From NCBI GenBank assembly GCA_036657595.1, contig JAVXFZ010000041.1:1-23891 (forward strand): a stretch of DNA of 23,891 nucleotides, written 5' to 3'. A program made the translations under genes and the position numbers. The stretch is from Odoribacter sp036657595 (GTDB taxonomy: Bacteria > Bacteroidota > Bacteroidia > Bacteroidales > Marinifilaceae). How positions within the stretch are numbered: position 1 is the first letter of the stretch; every line of letters begins with the position of its first letter. The notes under the pieces are model-generated. The model was given only the letters and a program-made list of their open reading frames with translations, made no database searches and was not told where the DNA came from. Shown here piece after piece: positions 23,788-23,891 of this stretch.

Positions 23788-23813
23788 GTAAAGAGGATTC
23801 ATCCCCTCTTTGC
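23788..23813. terminator. Hairpin 57 bp before the last start codon
   Basis: AAAGAGG (23790-23796) pairs with CCTCTTT (23805-23811) around an 8-nt loop, extendable by one G-U and one G-C pair. There is no strong T-run. It may be a leader structure for the gene starting at 23871. Confidence 0.35.
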
Positions 23814-23870
23814 AGTTTCTTGTATTCATATCACTCCTTCTCGAAAATCATTCAGACAAATAAACGAAAT

Positions 23871-23891
23871 ATGGAAACAACTATCAATAAA
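23871..23891 (+). CDS. Possible start of a plus-strand gene, seven codons visible
   Basis: An ATG after an A-rich stretch (ATAAACGAAAT) opens a frame reading METTINK to the window edge. The A-rich upstream context resembles Bacteroidota translation starts, but seven codons cannot show what the product is or that it is real. Confidence 0.35.

Larger units (their letters stand above)
23305..23870. other. Unexplained non-coding stretch
   Basis: No credible gene is seen over about 565 bp. The part at 23330-23480 has higher GC than other gaps here and holds an imperfect 11-bp hairpin (23406-23417 with 23424-23434, loop ATGCGC). Conceptual translations of both strands show short protein-like runs broken by stops. 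At 23514-23527 is a perfect palindrome, ATATTTGCAAATAT. A decayed gene, a structured RNA or a dispersed repeat are all possible. Confidence 0.5.

Overview
The window looks like the chromosome of an anaerobic gut or oral-type member of the Bacteroidota, most likely order Bacteroidales; I cannot fix the family. The reasons are the long single-chain PurL, a Na+-pumping methylmalonyl-CoA decarboxylase operon next to methylmalonyl-CoA epimerase (the succinate-to-propionate route), weak or absent Shine-Dalgarno sequences, and repeated matches to the Bacteroidota promoter (-33 TTTG or TTG, 19-21 nt spacer, -7 TAnnTTTG). Most of the window is housekeeping DNA. No insertion sequence, phage, CRISPR array, tRNA or rRNA was seen.

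Layout. 1-4.0 kb (minus): start of a secreted unknown protein, then purL with its own terminator. 4.2-7.6 kb: an HdeD-like membrane protein (+), a small membrane protein and ispE (minus), a periplasmic thioredoxin (+) and a PAP2 phosphatase (+) whose promoter sits inside a 126-bp nest of inverted repeats. 7.7-9.2 kb (minus): lipA-lipB, lipoate synthesis. 9.26-10.5 kb: a gene-poor gap holding the decayed 5' part of an alpha-N-acetylglucosaminidase (GH89) gene, cut off by a block of 11-bp repeats. 10.5-15.1 kb (+): mce-mmdA-OadG-biotin carrier-OadB, closed by a strong bidirectional terminator. 15.2-18.5 kb (minus): OPT-family peptide transporter and peptidase T. 18.65-20.67 kb (+): a secreted HExxH metallopeptidase not assigned to a named family. 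20.7-23.3 kb (minus): a MoxR/CbbQ-type AAA+ ATPase translationally coupled to a VWA protein. 23.3-23.87 kb: about 565 bp of unexplained non-coding DNA, then the first seven codons of a possible plus-strand gene.

How the genes work together. The mmd cluster epimerises methylmalonyl-CoA and then decarboxylates it to propionyl-CoA through a biotin carrier, using the free energy to export Na+ through the OadB-type subunit. OPT plus PepT forms a peptide import and digestion pair, and the secreted zincin next door could also feed it. LipB transfers and LipA sulfurates the octanoyl group on lipoyl-dependent enzymes. The AAA+/VWA pair resembles protein- or cofactor-maturation machines (CbbQ/CbbO, NorQ/NorD), but no client is visible here.

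The points most worth a second look are the GH89 relic with two consecutive in-frame stops joined to the 11-bp repeats, the inverted-repeat nest around the PAP2 promoter, the secreted-type N-terminal domain on the OadB subunit, the HxxxH...EDRRVE motif in the VWA protein, and the mini-cistrons before pepT. I found no clearly novel multi-gene system.
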